Shown here piece after piece: positions 1 through 12,100 of a stretch of 64,000 nt of DNA (its first letter is position 1; each line of letters starts with the position of its first letter). The position numbers and the translations under genes are program-made. The stretch comes from Bilabrum cf. latius (lineage: Eukaryota > Bigyra: Bicosoecida > Bigyra > Bicosoecida), in assembly GCA_965178125.1 (NCBI GenBank), contig OZ237743.1, forward strand, positions 62,001-126,000, read 5' to 3'. The notes beneath the pieces were generated by a model. The model had not been told where the DNA came from. It made no database searches and saw only the letters and a list, made by a program, of their open reading frames with translations.

Positions 1-498
1 GTATCCGATCATGGCCCCGAACGCGAATAGGAACTGGAACACCACCACGAGCCAGAACCCGGGGGCACCGAAGGCCCGCTGCACCAGCTGCTCGTAGGTC
101 GAGCAGCCGTGCGCCACGCCCAGTCGCATGAGCAACCTCACCGTGTGGTCTGTCAGGAACGCAACGATGAGCACCAGCAAAATACCCGGTAAGAACCCGG
201 CCTGGTTCAGAGCGTACGGCAGCCCGATGATCCCTGCTCCCAAAATCGAATTGATGAAGTTTGCGGAGGCTCCGATCGGGCTCGAGCCTTCTCCTTCACT
301 TTCTCCGGATCCATCCCCGACAATGCCCCAAGCAGCCAGCAGGCTGTCCTGTGGTGGTTGCACCTTCGATTCCTGCTTCTCGTCTCCGGGGCGGCCTGGT
401 TGGCCCGACCCGTACGACCCCGTCGTTTGTGACGGAGCAGCACTACCATCTCTCGAGTTGCTGCCAAGCAAGCTCTTGTCTGGCCTATCGTCAGCCAT
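1..498 (-). CDS. SLC38/AAAP-type amino-acid transporter, N-terminal part
   Basis: This is a sodium- or proton-coupled amino-acid transporter of the plasma membrane or a vacuole/lysosome, by family. The visible 166 residues begin with a polar, disordered N-terminal tail of about 70 residues rich in Ser, Gly, Gln and Asp. Then comes the first transmembrane helix with the family hallmark NSILGAGIIGLPYAL, a second helix (GILLVLIVAFLTDHTVRLL), and the start of a third (FWLVVVFQFLFAFG). The start is the ATG at 498; no in-frame stop interrupts the frame and the gene runs off the left edge. No intron or in-frame TAG is visible in this part. It diverges from the small gene at 829, sharing an upstream region of about 330 bases. 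The family call is secure; the substrate cannot be told. Confidence 0.88.
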   Translation of the reverse strand, partial: MADDRPDKSLLGSNSRDGSAAPSQTTGSYGSGQPGRPGDEKQESKVQPPQDSLLAAWGIVGDGSGESEGEGSSPIGASANFINSILGAGIIGLPYALNQAGFLPGILLVLIVAFLTDHTVRLLMRLGVAHGCSTYEQLVQRAFGAPGFWLVVVFQFLFAFGAMIGY

Positions 499-828
499 GT
501 TCAGTTTCTGCGCTGCAAGTTGCAGCCTGAACCGCCAGGATCGACGAGTAAGTTGGCCTCTTTGTTCAGCCCAAAAGTCTGCTTAGGGTCAAAAGCCACG
601 AGCCAATACCAGCCTGGAGTATTAAATATAGCTCTTGGTTCGATTGTAGGCAATGGCCGGCACCTGAAGCTCAAATGATCCTTCCTCAAGCGAATATGGA
701 ACGTTCTTTTTTCAGAAGCGAACCTTTTCCTTTTGGTCGGCATTACAAGTCGACATTGTCTTCTATCATCGATGTGCTTAACCGTCTGAACATACCATAT
801 CAAATTGAGCTAGATGTAGCTTGATATA
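499..828. other. Intergenic region between divergent genes
   Basis: This stretch of 330 bases separates two divergent starts and should hold both promoters. It is visibly more AT-rich than the flanking genes. I see no convincing ORF, RNA gene or repeat. An in-frame ATG at 814 gives an alternative start for the downstream gene. Confidence 0.5.
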
Positions 829-1299
829 ATGGACTTGGAGGCGCGCTTGCGAGGCCGACCGCGCGTACGGAATTCCAAGACCTACGCCGAACGCGAGCCC
901 AAACTGTCAGACTAGGACGAACTGGATACGTCACCAGACCTAGTGCATTTGGCAAGTCTTACTAGCTTCCCCTCGCTGGTATCGGGAGCACGACTGCACA
1001 AGCATCCCTCGTAGCAAGCTGGACATGGTGAAGCGCATCAAGCGGGCACAAGCATTGCAGACGGCGCTGGCTCAGCGAATGATGATCTCGCTGGCTATCT
1101 TGCAGGATCCATGGCAACGAGGGCTCTTGATGGTTCTTCAAAGGCCCCTGCAACTGTTGAGGCTTTCCACGACAGCGCACCGGAGGAATGTGCCCTTGCC
1201 GTGCCTTTAGCCGCAGCAGCGCTGGCACGCTCATTGAACTTGGACGATCTTGAGGATGTTGCGGGCGCACTACTCAAGGAACTGGACGGGCACTGATTC
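829..1299 (+). CDS. Small AT-hook-like protein, function unknown
   Basis: A 156-residue reading frame from the ATG at 829 to TGA at 1297-1299, open only if the two in-frame TAG codons (913 and 1012) are read as sense. The N-terminus carries a basic RLRGRPRVR segment resembling an AT-hook, which binds the minor groove of AT-rich DNA. The middle is acidic and polar (SDQDELDTSPDL with TAG as Gln). The C-terminus has a short predicted helix (LNLDDLEDVAGALLKELDG). ATG 814 is in frame and could be the true start, adding five residues. I do not recognise the family beyond the AT-hook. Nuclear location is inferred from that motif only. The gene could be longer if an intron was missed. Confidence 0.45.
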
Positions 1300-1675
1300 G
1301 TAGTGGGTTTTTGCTGCGAACGAACGTGTGAAAGGTCCAGCCTGCTGTGCTTGGGCTGCGGAGCACCCGTTGAAATTCTATGGACTGGGACGTACACGGC
1401 TCCTAATATTCATAGCTTTGTGGTACACTAAAAAAAAGGAGGGATTGAGTGGGCACAGCCCAAGTTGGAGTTGTTGCCGGGCTATTTGCCGTGATGAGTG
1501 ATGAAGCAGTCTGCTCGCTCATTCAGCTCGAAACAGTCTCGCCGATACGATTGCTATGCTTAGACATAAATCAAGGACAACTTGAATGCCCTCAGACAAC
1601 GCGAATGACTTGAATTCCCTCTAGCGAGAGCATTGAAGCAACTTGTGTAGCTCGCTAGTCTCACTCTCGAGCGCT
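1300..1675. other. Intergenic region
   Basis: About 376 bases of lower GC lie between the AT-hook gene and the helicase gene. A short A-run is at about 1430-1438. I see no ORF, RNA gene or repeat. It presumably contains the 3' end of the first gene and the promoter of the next. Confidence 0.4.
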
Positions 1676-2734
1676 ATGAGCCGGACCATGTCACTTTTGA
1701 AATTCACGATCGTAATCGATGTATCACTATGCGGAAGGGGTTCGTATCGCACGCGCATCGGGGAGGTGCTGCGAGAGAAGGTAGTTGCTTCGATTCGAAA
1801 CGTGCAGCCAGATTCGCATTAGCGTGCAGACATGTGCGGCGCTGCGCAGTAGCAAGCATTGCAAGGCATACATGCAGCTGTTCACGGCTTCAGGTTGAGT
1901 GCAAGCCCTCTCTTGTCAGAGGCAAGCACGTCGGATACCAACAGCAGAGCGAGCGTGGCGGTGTCGAAACCTTTGTCATTCGATGACCTTAATGATCGCC
2001 TAAAGCAACTCATGGACCACATTCAAAGCGTGTCCTCTCGCTACACTGCCAGTGTAGAAGCCGCTGCATCAGAGCTGCATGCCCCGCAGGGTGAGAAGGC
2101 ACTTGTGGATGTTTGCAGGGCGGCATATCCCCTAGTCCACGTTAGGTGGTGGACTCCGCCACTGCAAGTGCTGCGCATTCTACATGGATGTAAACCACTG
2201 TATTAGCCTGCGTATCGCGGCGAGGTATAGCCTTCGATGGCTGACTAGAGCCTACCACCGAGACTGCCGCAGCCGCCGCCTGCCCGCTTCGTCAGAGGTG
2301 CGTCGGCTCGCCACAGAGCCGTGGGTGGGATTCCAGCCCCCATGCTGCAGTCATTGAGACCATTTCAGCTGCAGTTCCTCTGGCGCTGCGCCGCCATGGA
2401 CGGCCGCGTGCTGCTCGCAGACGAGATGGGGCTCGGCAAGACCGTGCAGGGCATCGCAGCGGCCTGCATGTACCGGAGATCGGACTGGCCCTGTCTCGTG
2501 GTGGTGCCCTCCTCACTGAGGTGGCAGTGGGCAAGGGAAATCGAGCGCTGGTGCCCGTGGCTGCCCCCTGACCAGCTCCGCATGGTGACGACCCTCAAGG
2601 GCATGAGGGGCATGGATGTGTTTGCCAGGGCGAGGAGGCTGGCGCTGGGAGAGAGTGCGGCCGGGTCTATCGCTGCACTGGGGCATGGACATGGGTATGT
2701 ACGCAATGCTGCTGGGGCAAAGGGGCCAGGTAGT

Positions 2735-2772
<38 letters not shown>

Positions 2773-5700
2773 TGCGGTGCATACAGACAGTGGTGCCGCC
2801 CAGGCATGCTCCCCATGGCGAGGCATGGTGCTGGTGTCGTGGACCATGCTCTCCATATGGGCCGAGGGAGTTGTCAGAGACCTGGCCTCAAAAGGGGTGG
2901 GGGTCATGCCGAGCCGGAGTGGGATCAGGGGCGGGAGCAAAGGCGGGGCTGCAGCCCAGGAAGGGAGCAGGGCAGGCGCTGTGACGGGGGCGTCCTCTCT
3001 CGGGCACTAGCGGTTGGGCACCGGCATGCACGGCACAAGGTACAGGGATGGCCGCCTGCAGCAGTCGCACCGGCTTGTTGGCTCTGCCCTATCCACCGTG
3101 TTCCCCATGATAATCGGGGATGAGGCGCACAGCATGGGTGTCCTCTCCACCTAGCGAGCCAAGGTCTTTGTATCCGCGTGCAACGCCGCCCGGCGGGTCG
3201 TGCTACTCACTGGGACCCCTTGCCTGAGCCGCCCCCTGGACCTGCTCCCCCAGCTCATGGCGCTGCAGCCGGGCCTGACCCCCTCCGAGAGGGAGTTTGA
3301 GCGCAGGTATGCACTCCCCCTGGTGGGGTCCAAGCTCAGGAGACTGGCGAGGGGCAGGCACGCGGGGGCAGCCGCGGCCCAGGCCGCCCTGACTCCGCTT
3401 CTACCGCTGATGCAAGCCTTCCACCCAGGCCTTGCCGCGAGAGAGATGCGCCGCGGAGGAGGGGGGGGCGTTAGCAAAGCGGCAGTCCCCGTCGCCACGC
3501 AGGAGCACGAGGAGGAGCTCCACGCGCTCTTGCGGGACAGGGTCATGGTGAGACGGACCAAGGCAGACGTGCTGGACGAGCTCCCTCCCAAGGAGCGCAA
3601 GGTGGTGCACCTGCAGCTAGAGCAGGACAACAGTGGCCAGCACTCGCAGGATGGTAAGGCAAGTAGCCACAAGACTCGCAAGGGCTCCGCGACGGACGCA
3701 TTGGGGCCCAGGGAACAAGCTGAAAGAGCCAGTCGGCTCGTCTCTGCCGAGTTGGACCGGCTTGAGGCCCAGCGGCGAGAGGAGCCGAGCGGGACCCTGT
3801 CCGCAGCGGAGCTTGTTGCACTCGGTATTCGCTCGCCAGGCTCGCCACAGGCGTTATCGAGCCAAGCCAGTGCGGAAGGGAAAGGCCCTCTTGCTAGACG
3901 ATAGCCTGCAGACCATGGCCGGCGCCCACTGCGGTAGCTAGCGACAGCCCACGTAAAGATGCCGGCCGTGTGCAAATACGTGGCTCGCACTGTCTCTGAG
4001 ATGAGCCTGGACCGGCCCAACCGAGACGCTGCCACGGAGAAGCAATCAGAGTCCAGCCCCAAGTTGATCGTGTTTGCCCACCACCGAGTCATGCTGGACG
4101 CCATCGAAGAGGCTGTTCGAGAGCTGCCAGGGGGCAGCGGGACTGCGCATGGCGACCAGGCCAGCTTGCACGGGTCTGCCTCAGCAGCTGCGACAGCAGG
4201 CGCGACACAGCACAGGGGCATGCACGCGTTCCTCCGCGACGGGCTGCACTCGCATGATCTTGCGTCAGATGGGGACAGCGGCGCCAGGAGTGCCAAGTGC
4301 TGGGCCCACGGCGTGGACTACATGCGCATCGATGGGTCCACACCCGTCGCAGATCGCGCCGAGCTGGTGCGTCTCTTCCAGCGTAACCCGCTCTGCCGTA
4401 TTGCCATCGTCAGCACCACGGCAGGAGCGGTGGGTGTGGACCTGAGCGCAGCAACGGTTGTGCTGTTTGCCGAGCTGGAGTGGTCCGCGGGTCTGCTGCT
4501 GCAGGCAGAAGACAGGGCCTACAGGATGTCCAGAGCTGCTGGGGGCGCAGGAAGCGACGCCGGAGTGTCAGTGCGACACGCTGTCGAGGTCAGGTACCTC
4601 TTGCTGCGAGGCACGGTGGATGACACAATGTGGAGGTCCTTTCGAAAGCAGGCGAGGAGCGTCGTGACCACGGTGGACGGGGCGGCTGCCTCTAGCTCGG
4701 CACTGCAGACGGTACGGGCCGCCGATAAGGGTGCTGGAAACAGTCCCGGTCCAAAGGGCGGATAGCAAGTAAGCCTTTCCCCATAGGACGTCGCAGAAGA
4801 TCAAGGCAGTGTTGCATAGCCGGCGACAGGTACGCAAGCACCTGCACCCTCCCTGGCACCAGCGGCAGTATCGGGCCAAGTGCACAAGCTTGCTCAAGCA
4901 CAGCCCCATAGTGCCGGTGTCCAGCATCATGTAGGCGACCTCACGGACGTGTCGATACCCATGCGTGATCTTGCATTTAAGTGCCACCCAGAGACAGGGA
5001 CCGCGCACGTCTACGTTCGTTCACTGTGCGGCGCTGCAGTGCATCTTGGGTGTGCCTTTGAGCCTGAGCGGGCGTTAGCACCTGAGGGCATTCCCAGTGC
5101 CAGTTTCGGGGCATCAGGTGCCATGACCAGCCCCACTGACGACGGTACAAGTCGGTAGCTAGGAGAGGGCGATGGCAGCGACGAAGGCATGGAAATTGAC
5201 TCGGACTCCGAGTATGACAGCGGTGAAGAGCAGGACCAGCCCCAGGGCAAAGCATCGGGCGATAAAGCCACCCCGAATAGTGCAGCGCTGCCGTGGATTC
5301 ACACCGCCAACCCTGCGACCGCCATCCTGCACAGCTGCGTCAGTGCCAAGTGCATCATCCGGAGGGCCAGACGGGGGTTGGCTTTGAAAAGCGCCGGTGA
5401 GGCTGCTTAGGCATTTGTGGACCAGCCTGCCTGCCAGTGCCGGTGCGTGAGGCGGGTATCCCTCGCTTTCTCGGCCGAGTGGCTGGTGCTGCGGTCTGCA
5501 GTCCGCGCCCGGCTGTGCCACGAGCAGCCCTTGCGCCTCCCTCTTGCCCCGCAGGTCGCTGCGGTCTTGAAGTCATCATCTGCTCCGATGGACGACGGCA
5601 AGGCGTCGGGCGCTCTGCAGCCAGTGCTTGCCGCTGCTTCGTCTGGTAGTGCGGTTTCCTCCGCGCCTTCCACGGAGCGGTACGGCGAGGATCGCGGGGT

Positions 5701-7420
5701 GTCTGCCTCCTCCATCGGATAGTGTGGCGATGGCACCGTGCCTTGCTCCCAGTGCAAGAAGCAGGTCCCGATCGATTCGCTGACTCGAGTCCAGCTGAAG
5801 AGGCAGCCGGCAGTCGGCAGCAGCATTACAGGCAGCACGACTTCCATCCTGGTCTCGCCCTTTTGCTCGGAGGCATGCGAGACTGCATTCGGGCTGGCCA
5901 GGAGCGGGGCAGCGGTGCGGCGCCAGCTGCGAAGACTTGAGAAAGGCGTGTGCCAAGGGTGCGGGCTCGACACTGGGGCGCTTCGGCGCGCGTTCCACGC
6001 CTGCATGCGCAGAGACGTGTAGGCAGCGGAGCGTGAGGTGAGCTGGAGGGAGGCGCGGGTGCGGGAGGCTGAGCAGCTGCTCGAAGAGACGGTCGGGGTG
6101 AGGGAACAACAGGCCGAGATGGACGACCTGGTGCAGCTGGCTGCGAGCGCTGGTGCCGCCGAGGGTGACGACTAGGGGGGGGATACACCGGGCGACGAGG
6201 CGAAGTCCGAAGAGGCCATGCCTCTAGATGAACAGCAGAATGGCCTGCTTGAGGCGAGCGGGGAAGATACCCCTGTTGGCCGCGATGCTGGCAGCAACCA
6301 TGAGTTGGACTCCCTGGCCAGGCGCAGATCAACCGGCTCTGTGGTGGATATCGAGGCAAGCAGCAGCGAATCTGAGGACGAAGGTAGTCTAAACGAGGCG
6401 CCTGCTGCTGGCGCTACAACAAATGCTCCACCGCAAGGCGAACACCAGCGGTCTGATGCCATGGAGAGTGGCCAGGCGCTCCTACGGGAGCTCCGGGCAG
6501 AGGCCAAGCGGGCGAGGGCGGTGCTGAGGCGCCTGCTGGCGGACAGGTGCAGGGCACGGCAGCGGCTGCTGCTGCAGCACAACTTCGTGGCCCGGCGCAC
6601 TCCCCGCGGGATCCGGACGTTTTGCTCCTGCGAGTCGCAGCCCGAGGGCTCGTTCTGGGAGGCTGACCACATCGTGCCGGTGGTGGCAGGGGGAGGCCAG
6701 TGCGGGCTGCTCAATTTCCGCACGCTGTGCGTGCCTTGCCACCGAGAGGCCACCGCCAAGCTGACTGAGCTTAGGAAACGGGGCATCGTGGGCAAACGGG
6801 CCAGATCAGGGATAGGCCAGGGCACCGGCTCCTCCTCCTCCTCCTCTTCTTCCTCGTCCTTGTCCTCGTCCTTGTCTGCGTGGCTGGTGCCCGGGAAAGT
6901 CCCACCCAGCCGTACCACTGGGGTTACCATTGAAGGTAGGCGCACATCTGCAGGAGTGGTCGACCTGTGTCTGTCCGAGGACGAAGATGAGGCCGCTTCG
7001 GGCTCGGGCGAGTCTGGAAGCGATGGGCTGGCGGGGCATCAGCAGGCGGCTGGTGCGAAGAGCGGCAGGGGGAGCCGGAAGCGGCATCGGTAGCCGCCTG
7101 GTGCGGGTGCATCACATGGCGGCGTGCATGCTGCGGACGTGATCTCTGATCGCGCGCGGGCAGCCGTGCAGGAATCTAGGCGCCGAGTGGAGCTGGCTGG
7201 ACTGAGGGCGCAGGCGGGCAGCAGCCCAGCCACTGCCACTGGTCGCAGTGTGGGTGCATGGTCAGGGGCAGGGACAGGGGCACAGGCACAGGTAGGTGAG
7301 GTAGACAGCAGCATCGTGTCGGAGGAATCGTCCGGTTTGAACGCGTCCGGGCTTGCCTTGCTGGATCAGCTAAGGTCCCCTGACATGGGGCGCGCGCCGA
7401 AGGCCAGGAGGCGCATGTGA
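1676..7420 (+). CDS. ZRANB3: ZRANB3-like SNF2 helicase with C-terminal HNH nuclease
   Basis: A DNA annealing helicase and structure-specific endonuclease acting at stalled replication forks in the nucleus, by homology to animal ZRANB3 and SMARCAL1. One frame of 1,914 residues reads through about 18 in-frame TAG codons and ends at TGA (7418-7420). Order: an unplaced N-terminal region; SNF2 motif I ADEMGLGKT (about residue 249); motif II GDEAHSM (about 481); motif III LLTGTP (about 508); LIVFAHH and DGSTP of the second lobe; motif VI QAEDRAYRMSR, which lacks the usual terminal GQ. A region matching the ZRANB3 substrate-recognition domain follows, then paired Cys motifs (PCSQC, FCSEAC, GVCQGCG), then the HNH core ADHIVPV with GGGGQC-like and CVPCH (about residue 1661). 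The N-terminus is uncertain: ATGs at 1676, 1688, 1832 and 2237 are all in frame. A Ser-coding AGC run (2731-2771) lies between helicase motifs. Confidence 0.9.
2731..2771 (+). repeat. AGC trinucleotide repeat coding Ser
   Basis: About 13 AGC units inside the helicase gene encode a polyserine loop between SNF2 motifs I and II. It is in frame, so it lengthens a loop rather than breaking the gene. Confidence 0.85.
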
Positions 7421-7663
7421 ATGAGTCAGTGCGGCCAGCTCGATGACACAACTGGAAGTGAGGTGATGCTCTCCGCATACAGCGTACAACGAACGAACGA
7501 ATCGACAGACACTTGTCCCCAACTGGCTGCACCGCACTGTGGCACTAACAGGTTCGCGGGGGTATCTTGTGAAACAGATTTCAAGTGACTGGCGCGAACC
7601 ACTTGCGCAATTATATGGCAACTAAAGAAGTGAGTGTCATATCTCCATGATACTTCGTGCACA

Positions 7664-8766
7664 ATGCCTTCCAGGCACTTTTTTCAGACAACCAGCTTGT
7701 CCAACAATGAGTATTCGCAGATTGTGGTGCTATGGGCATCAATGTGTTCGAATCCCCTCATGAAAGGCCAATAGGAGAAATTATTCATGATGTTTGATTC
7801 AAGAGGGGTAAGATACCACCGCTTAGACGGCGCTGATGCTGAAAATCGTGACATTCGAGCGAAGTGAGTATTGTGTACATGCAAGAAGGATGCATCGGCA
7901 GGGATTCAAGAGCACAAGCAGATCATGAAGTTTGTGGATCGATTTCTGTTTTCACATGCAGGCTGTTTGATGTGTCGGGAAAGCGAGCGGTGTACCCGCA
8001 AGTATTTCGCTTGGTACCCAGCAACGCTGATGGGCCGGGCTCCAGGTACCCCTTGACAACAGACTCGGGCACATACGAATTTGTTGGTACATTCGATGAT
8101 ATAAATACCGCAAACGAAAACGAGGAAGACCGCGACTCTCTCACGACTCTTCTACAGTGTGAGCTGAGGGTAGGCCGCGGGGGTCCCTTCCGGTATGGTG
8201 CCCTCGCCACTGCCGATTCCGACGATAGCTCTGATCTAGAGGACCCTGAAGAAGACGATAGTTCTGATGATAGCGATAATAATGCGGAGGAGGCTGCGAC
8301 TGGCGGGACCGGCTCTGGCGCAGCGGGCCAGGCAGCAGGCACTGGAACTGGGGCTGGGGCTAGGGCTGGAGCTGGAACTGGGGCTGGCACGGGCAGTGGA
8401 GCGGCTGCAGTTGAAGGGGAGACGGGCGGTGGCGACGGAAATGGCGGTTGGGCCAGAGTGCTTAGCTCCAATGGAAAGTTCTACTTCTTCCACGCTGCCA
8501 CAGGGAACAGCCAATGGACAAAACCGAATGAGTATGACGAGACGGCGGACCTGGCGGCAGAGGAGGCCGTTCGGTCGGGCGAGCTGGACCTGAGTGCCTG
8601 GCGGGAGGCCTTCGATGAAGATGGTGACCCGTACTACTACCACACAGGAACGAGAGAAACGCAGTGGACGGCGCCGAAGGGGTGGCACGTGTGGAAGCAG
8701 CTACATGGCGGCGGCACAGGGACAGGGGCAGAGGCAGGCGGCGACGGGGAAGCTACCCCTACATGA
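7664..8766 (+). CDS. SH3BGR-like thioredoxin-fold protein with two WW domains (exons 7664-7863, 7962-8766)
   Basis: An adaptor-type cytoplasmic protein of 334 residues. Exon 1 begins at the ATG at 7664 and encodes the first strand and helix of a glutaredoxin-like fold (IVVLWASMCSNPLM, then KGQ-TAG-EKLFMMFDSRGVRY). Exon 2 continues it with GKRAVYPQVF and YEFVGTFDDINTANE, the SH3BGR-family second half. An acidic and Gly/Ala/Thr-rich linker follows. WW domain 1 is at about residues 229-257 (GWARVLS to WTKP) and WW domain 2 at about 278-308 (WREAF, PYYYH, QWTAP). The WW domains should bind proline-rich ligands. The fold lacks an obvious CxxC redox pair, as in SH3BGR proteins. The TAG at 7772 sits where SH3BGR relatives have Gln. 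The stop is TGA. Joining the exons across the intron restores one frame exactly. Confidence 0.8.
7864..7961 (+). other. Spliceosomal intron, 98 bases
   Basis: The donor is GTGAGT directly after an AA that starts a Lys codon; the acceptor is a pyrimidine-rich tract ending in CATGCAG. Removing it joins AA to G, restoring AAG, and links the two halves of one conserved domain in frame. This is inferred from sequence, without transcript data. Confidence 0.8.
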
Positions 8767-9131
8767 CGGGCTGAGCGGTCGGCTTCTTTTGTTGGAACAG
8801 TATTTTGAGACAGGGAAAATGTGCACTGCATGCTGCGCAGACTCAATCCATTATTCTAGTGCCCCACGCTGGCATGCGCCATGATGGTGCCACTGGCAAT
8901 GGGGCAGTGCGGTGCAGCTGCCGAAAGGCCCAAACTTTCAGAAAGACACGGCAGCAAGCATCGACAGCTGTAGCAGGACTAGTGATATTGCATCGTGGAT
9001 TATAAACACTCTCTTTAGATTCCGTGTAGGCCATTAAAGGTGCCTGCTACGCAGATCCAAGCCCTGTGGGCCACTCCGAGCCGTTGGTATAATGTGCGGA
9101 TCAACGTAGTCGAAACGATGTGATCCTAGCC
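8767..9131. other. Intergenic region
   Basis: About 365 bases lie between the WW gene and the RCC1 gene. I see no ORF with support, RNA gene or repeat. It should contain the 3' end of one transcript and the promoter of the next. Confidence 0.4.
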
Positions 9132-12100
9132 ATGGCTAAATCAGATATTGCTACCATGAGTGACGCAGATTCCGATAGGTTGGCTGAACCAACGGAAACT
9201 GAGCTAGATCAGCATGCGCAGTTTTTGTCACAATCGCGTGCGTCCTTCGAGCGCCCCGTACCATGGTCCTTCCCGGGCGGTTCTCTTGCGGCATCCAGAG
9301 GATTGGCTGCACCGGTTTACGTAATTGAAGCTGTGCTTGGCGGGCAGCACGCCGCGCTACGAACGTCACAAGGGGCTGTGTTCACGTTTGGCATGAACGA
9401 CCACGGTCAGTGCGGCGTGGGGTTCAGGGTTAGCGACGCTTCACCCAAGTTCATTCCACATCCACAAATCGTAGCTGGCCTTGGTGGCAGGAGAGTTACT
9501 AGAGTAGCGTGCGGCAAACAGCACAGTTGCGCGATCGATTCAAACGGCATCCTCTTTGCGTGGGGTGACGGTGCTTGCGGCCAGCTGGGCACCGGGGACA
9601 CCCGCTCCCAGTCACGCCCGGTCGCGGTGACAGATCCGAGTGTTCCTGTCGTGTCCGTGTCATGCGGGTCCCGGCATACGCTGGTGGTTCGCGGCCCTCC
9701 CATGGACGGAGTGGTGCAGGCTTGTGGCGACAACAGCTGCGGGCAATGCGGGTGCAGGGCGGAGCGGGTCACCTCCGGGGATCGATCCCGGGCAGTAGGA
9801 TCCTCAAGCGCCGGTGCAAACTCAAACCTTGCAGGCACTAGAGCACTTACCACACCGCCAGAGGGCCCGATGCCGATGGGGCCGGGGATCGATCCCCACA
9901 GCAGCACCACGAGTATCCCGTTGCTGCTCGACCAGGAGGAGAGTCACGTGACCGACTCGTTCGGGCTGCACGCTCTGGGGCACGGGCATGCAGCGCTGGG
10001 CAATGTCCTCGGACCCATGCCCTCCGTACAGTCGGTTCACACGGTGCGAAGCGCCAGCTACAGCCAGAGCGCCAGACAACAAGGAAGGGTCGCACCCAGC
10101 CGAGGGTCGGCCTAGGTGTTGCGAGAGGGCTTCAGCACGTCGGCCGAGACCATGGCCATAGCCGGCATGGAGGCCTCGCATATTAGGAATGCACCCGGGG
10201 CATAGGGAACAAGAGCAAGGGCGGGCCCGCCTCGCCATGTTCTGCGACTCGCCACCGTCGACTTCGAGTCGCAGTCCTCCCCGTTCAACTCCAGGGCAGC
10301 GGCAAGGGTCAGGAGCAGGAGAGTGCCCGTGAGCGGCCCCGCCGCGGACCATTCGCTTGCAGTGGACTTGGACACCGGGGCGGTGTGGGGGTGGGGCCGG
10401 GCCCAGGAGGGTCAGCTGGGGTGTGGCAGCGTCAGCACAGGGGGCAGCGGGGGCGACCGGGGCGGGACTGCAAGGGATGGCGGTGCCGGTGGTGCTGGGG
10501 GGACTGGGCGAGTCGGGCGTGGGTCTCGCCTGGCGTGCGAGTGGTATCCCCGGATGATTCGATCCCTAAAGGCGGAATGGGTAGTGGACGCAGCCGCGGG
10601 GGGGCAGCACTCTGTGTTCCTCACAGATGAGGGCATGGTATGGACCTGCGGCGATGGGGCCAGCGGGCAGCTAGGCATGGGCCGAGGCGTGCAATCGCGT
10701 GATCGGCCCTAGATGATCCCGCCTGCCTCCTTTGGCGAAAGGGTGTTTCCGCACAGGGTATCAGCAGGCAAGAGGCACACAGTGGCATTCGATCGTGTGT
10801 CGGGGCAGCTCTTCACGTGGGGAGAGACCGCCGGAGGCCTCGGGTGGCAGCAGCCTCGTGCCAATGCGGGAGCAGGTGCAGGTGCAGGTGCAGGGGCAGG
10901 GGCAGGGGCAGGGGCAGGGGCAGGGGCAGGGGCAGGGGCAGGGGCAGGGGCAGAAGTGTTGACGTAGAAGGACGTGGCAACTCCCTACTCCTGGCACCCC
11001 CGCCGCGTCACGGCCATCAAGCGAATCTCTCAGTCCTTGTTGCACGAGGTGTTCCCCCTGAAGCACAGGCCGCTGCCCCCGCTGCCCTCCGCTGATCAGG
11101 GCAAGGCAGAGGTGCTCAGGGTGCAGGCACGGGCGGTGCAGTCCGTTCCACCGAGCGTGCGGGCGCTGTTCTCTGATGCCGAGCTTCTGGAGCTGAAGCA
11201 CGGGTTTGACCAGGTGGACACGGACGGATCCAACGCGATCGACGGGCAGGAACTGCACACTGCGCTGAGGTCCTCTGGCAAGCTGGGGCAGGCCATCTCC
11301 CACGATAACGTGACGAGGATCATCACCGCATACTCGAGGCGCGGGGAGACGATGCTGCGAAGGGAACAACAGGAAGGCGATGGCTCAGTGCCAGGCGCGT
11401 CAAGGGCACTGCATGAGGCTAGGGCGATGCTCCCCGGTGAGGTGCAGGACGCAGAGGGCGGGTGGTAGGACTCTCGAGAATAGGAGGGTGACGAAGACGA
11501 GGATGATGAGGATGCGGAGCTGTCGTTCTCTGACTATGTTTGCCTTGTGCGGGATATCAAAGAGGGCAAGGTGGACATACCGGGGGCAGCTGCGCTGGGG
11601 GCCGTTCTGCCCGGCGGTAATGAAATCACAAAGGCATGCGAGGCCCGGCTGGAGAGGAGGACCAGCGCGCTGAATGAGGCGAATGACCGGCTGGAGGCTA
11701 GGCGCGTGTTCCTTGAGTAGGACGAGTAGGGGGTGGGCCTGCTGACCCCAGAGCAGCTGGGCGTATCTATGGAGAGGATGGGGTTAGTAAACCCGGGCAA
11801 GGTCGCCCTCGAGCGACTGGCCCTTGAGCTGGCCAGGGTGACCCAAGGCGGTAAAGGAGGGGGGGCTCAAAGGGGCAAAGGTAGGCCCCCGCCCATCGTA
11901 GCGGCAGCCAATCGCGAACGGCACCGCGGTGACACCCCCGAGTGGGGGAGGGGCAGCTCGGCTGTGGCTGGCCGCAGGATGAGCAACCTGCGAGGGGACA
12001 TGGATGAGGCCAAGCAGCCGTCCGATGCGGACACTCCGCTGGTGCCCATGCGGGCGTGGCTAGAGTACTTCACTGCTGCGAGGAAACAGGCAAAGGAGAC

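Noticed and set aside
2733-2940. Minus-strand Leu- or Ala-rich ORFs over the AGC repeat
   Set aside because: They are translations of the trinucleotide repeat in other frames, opposite a conserved helicase domain.
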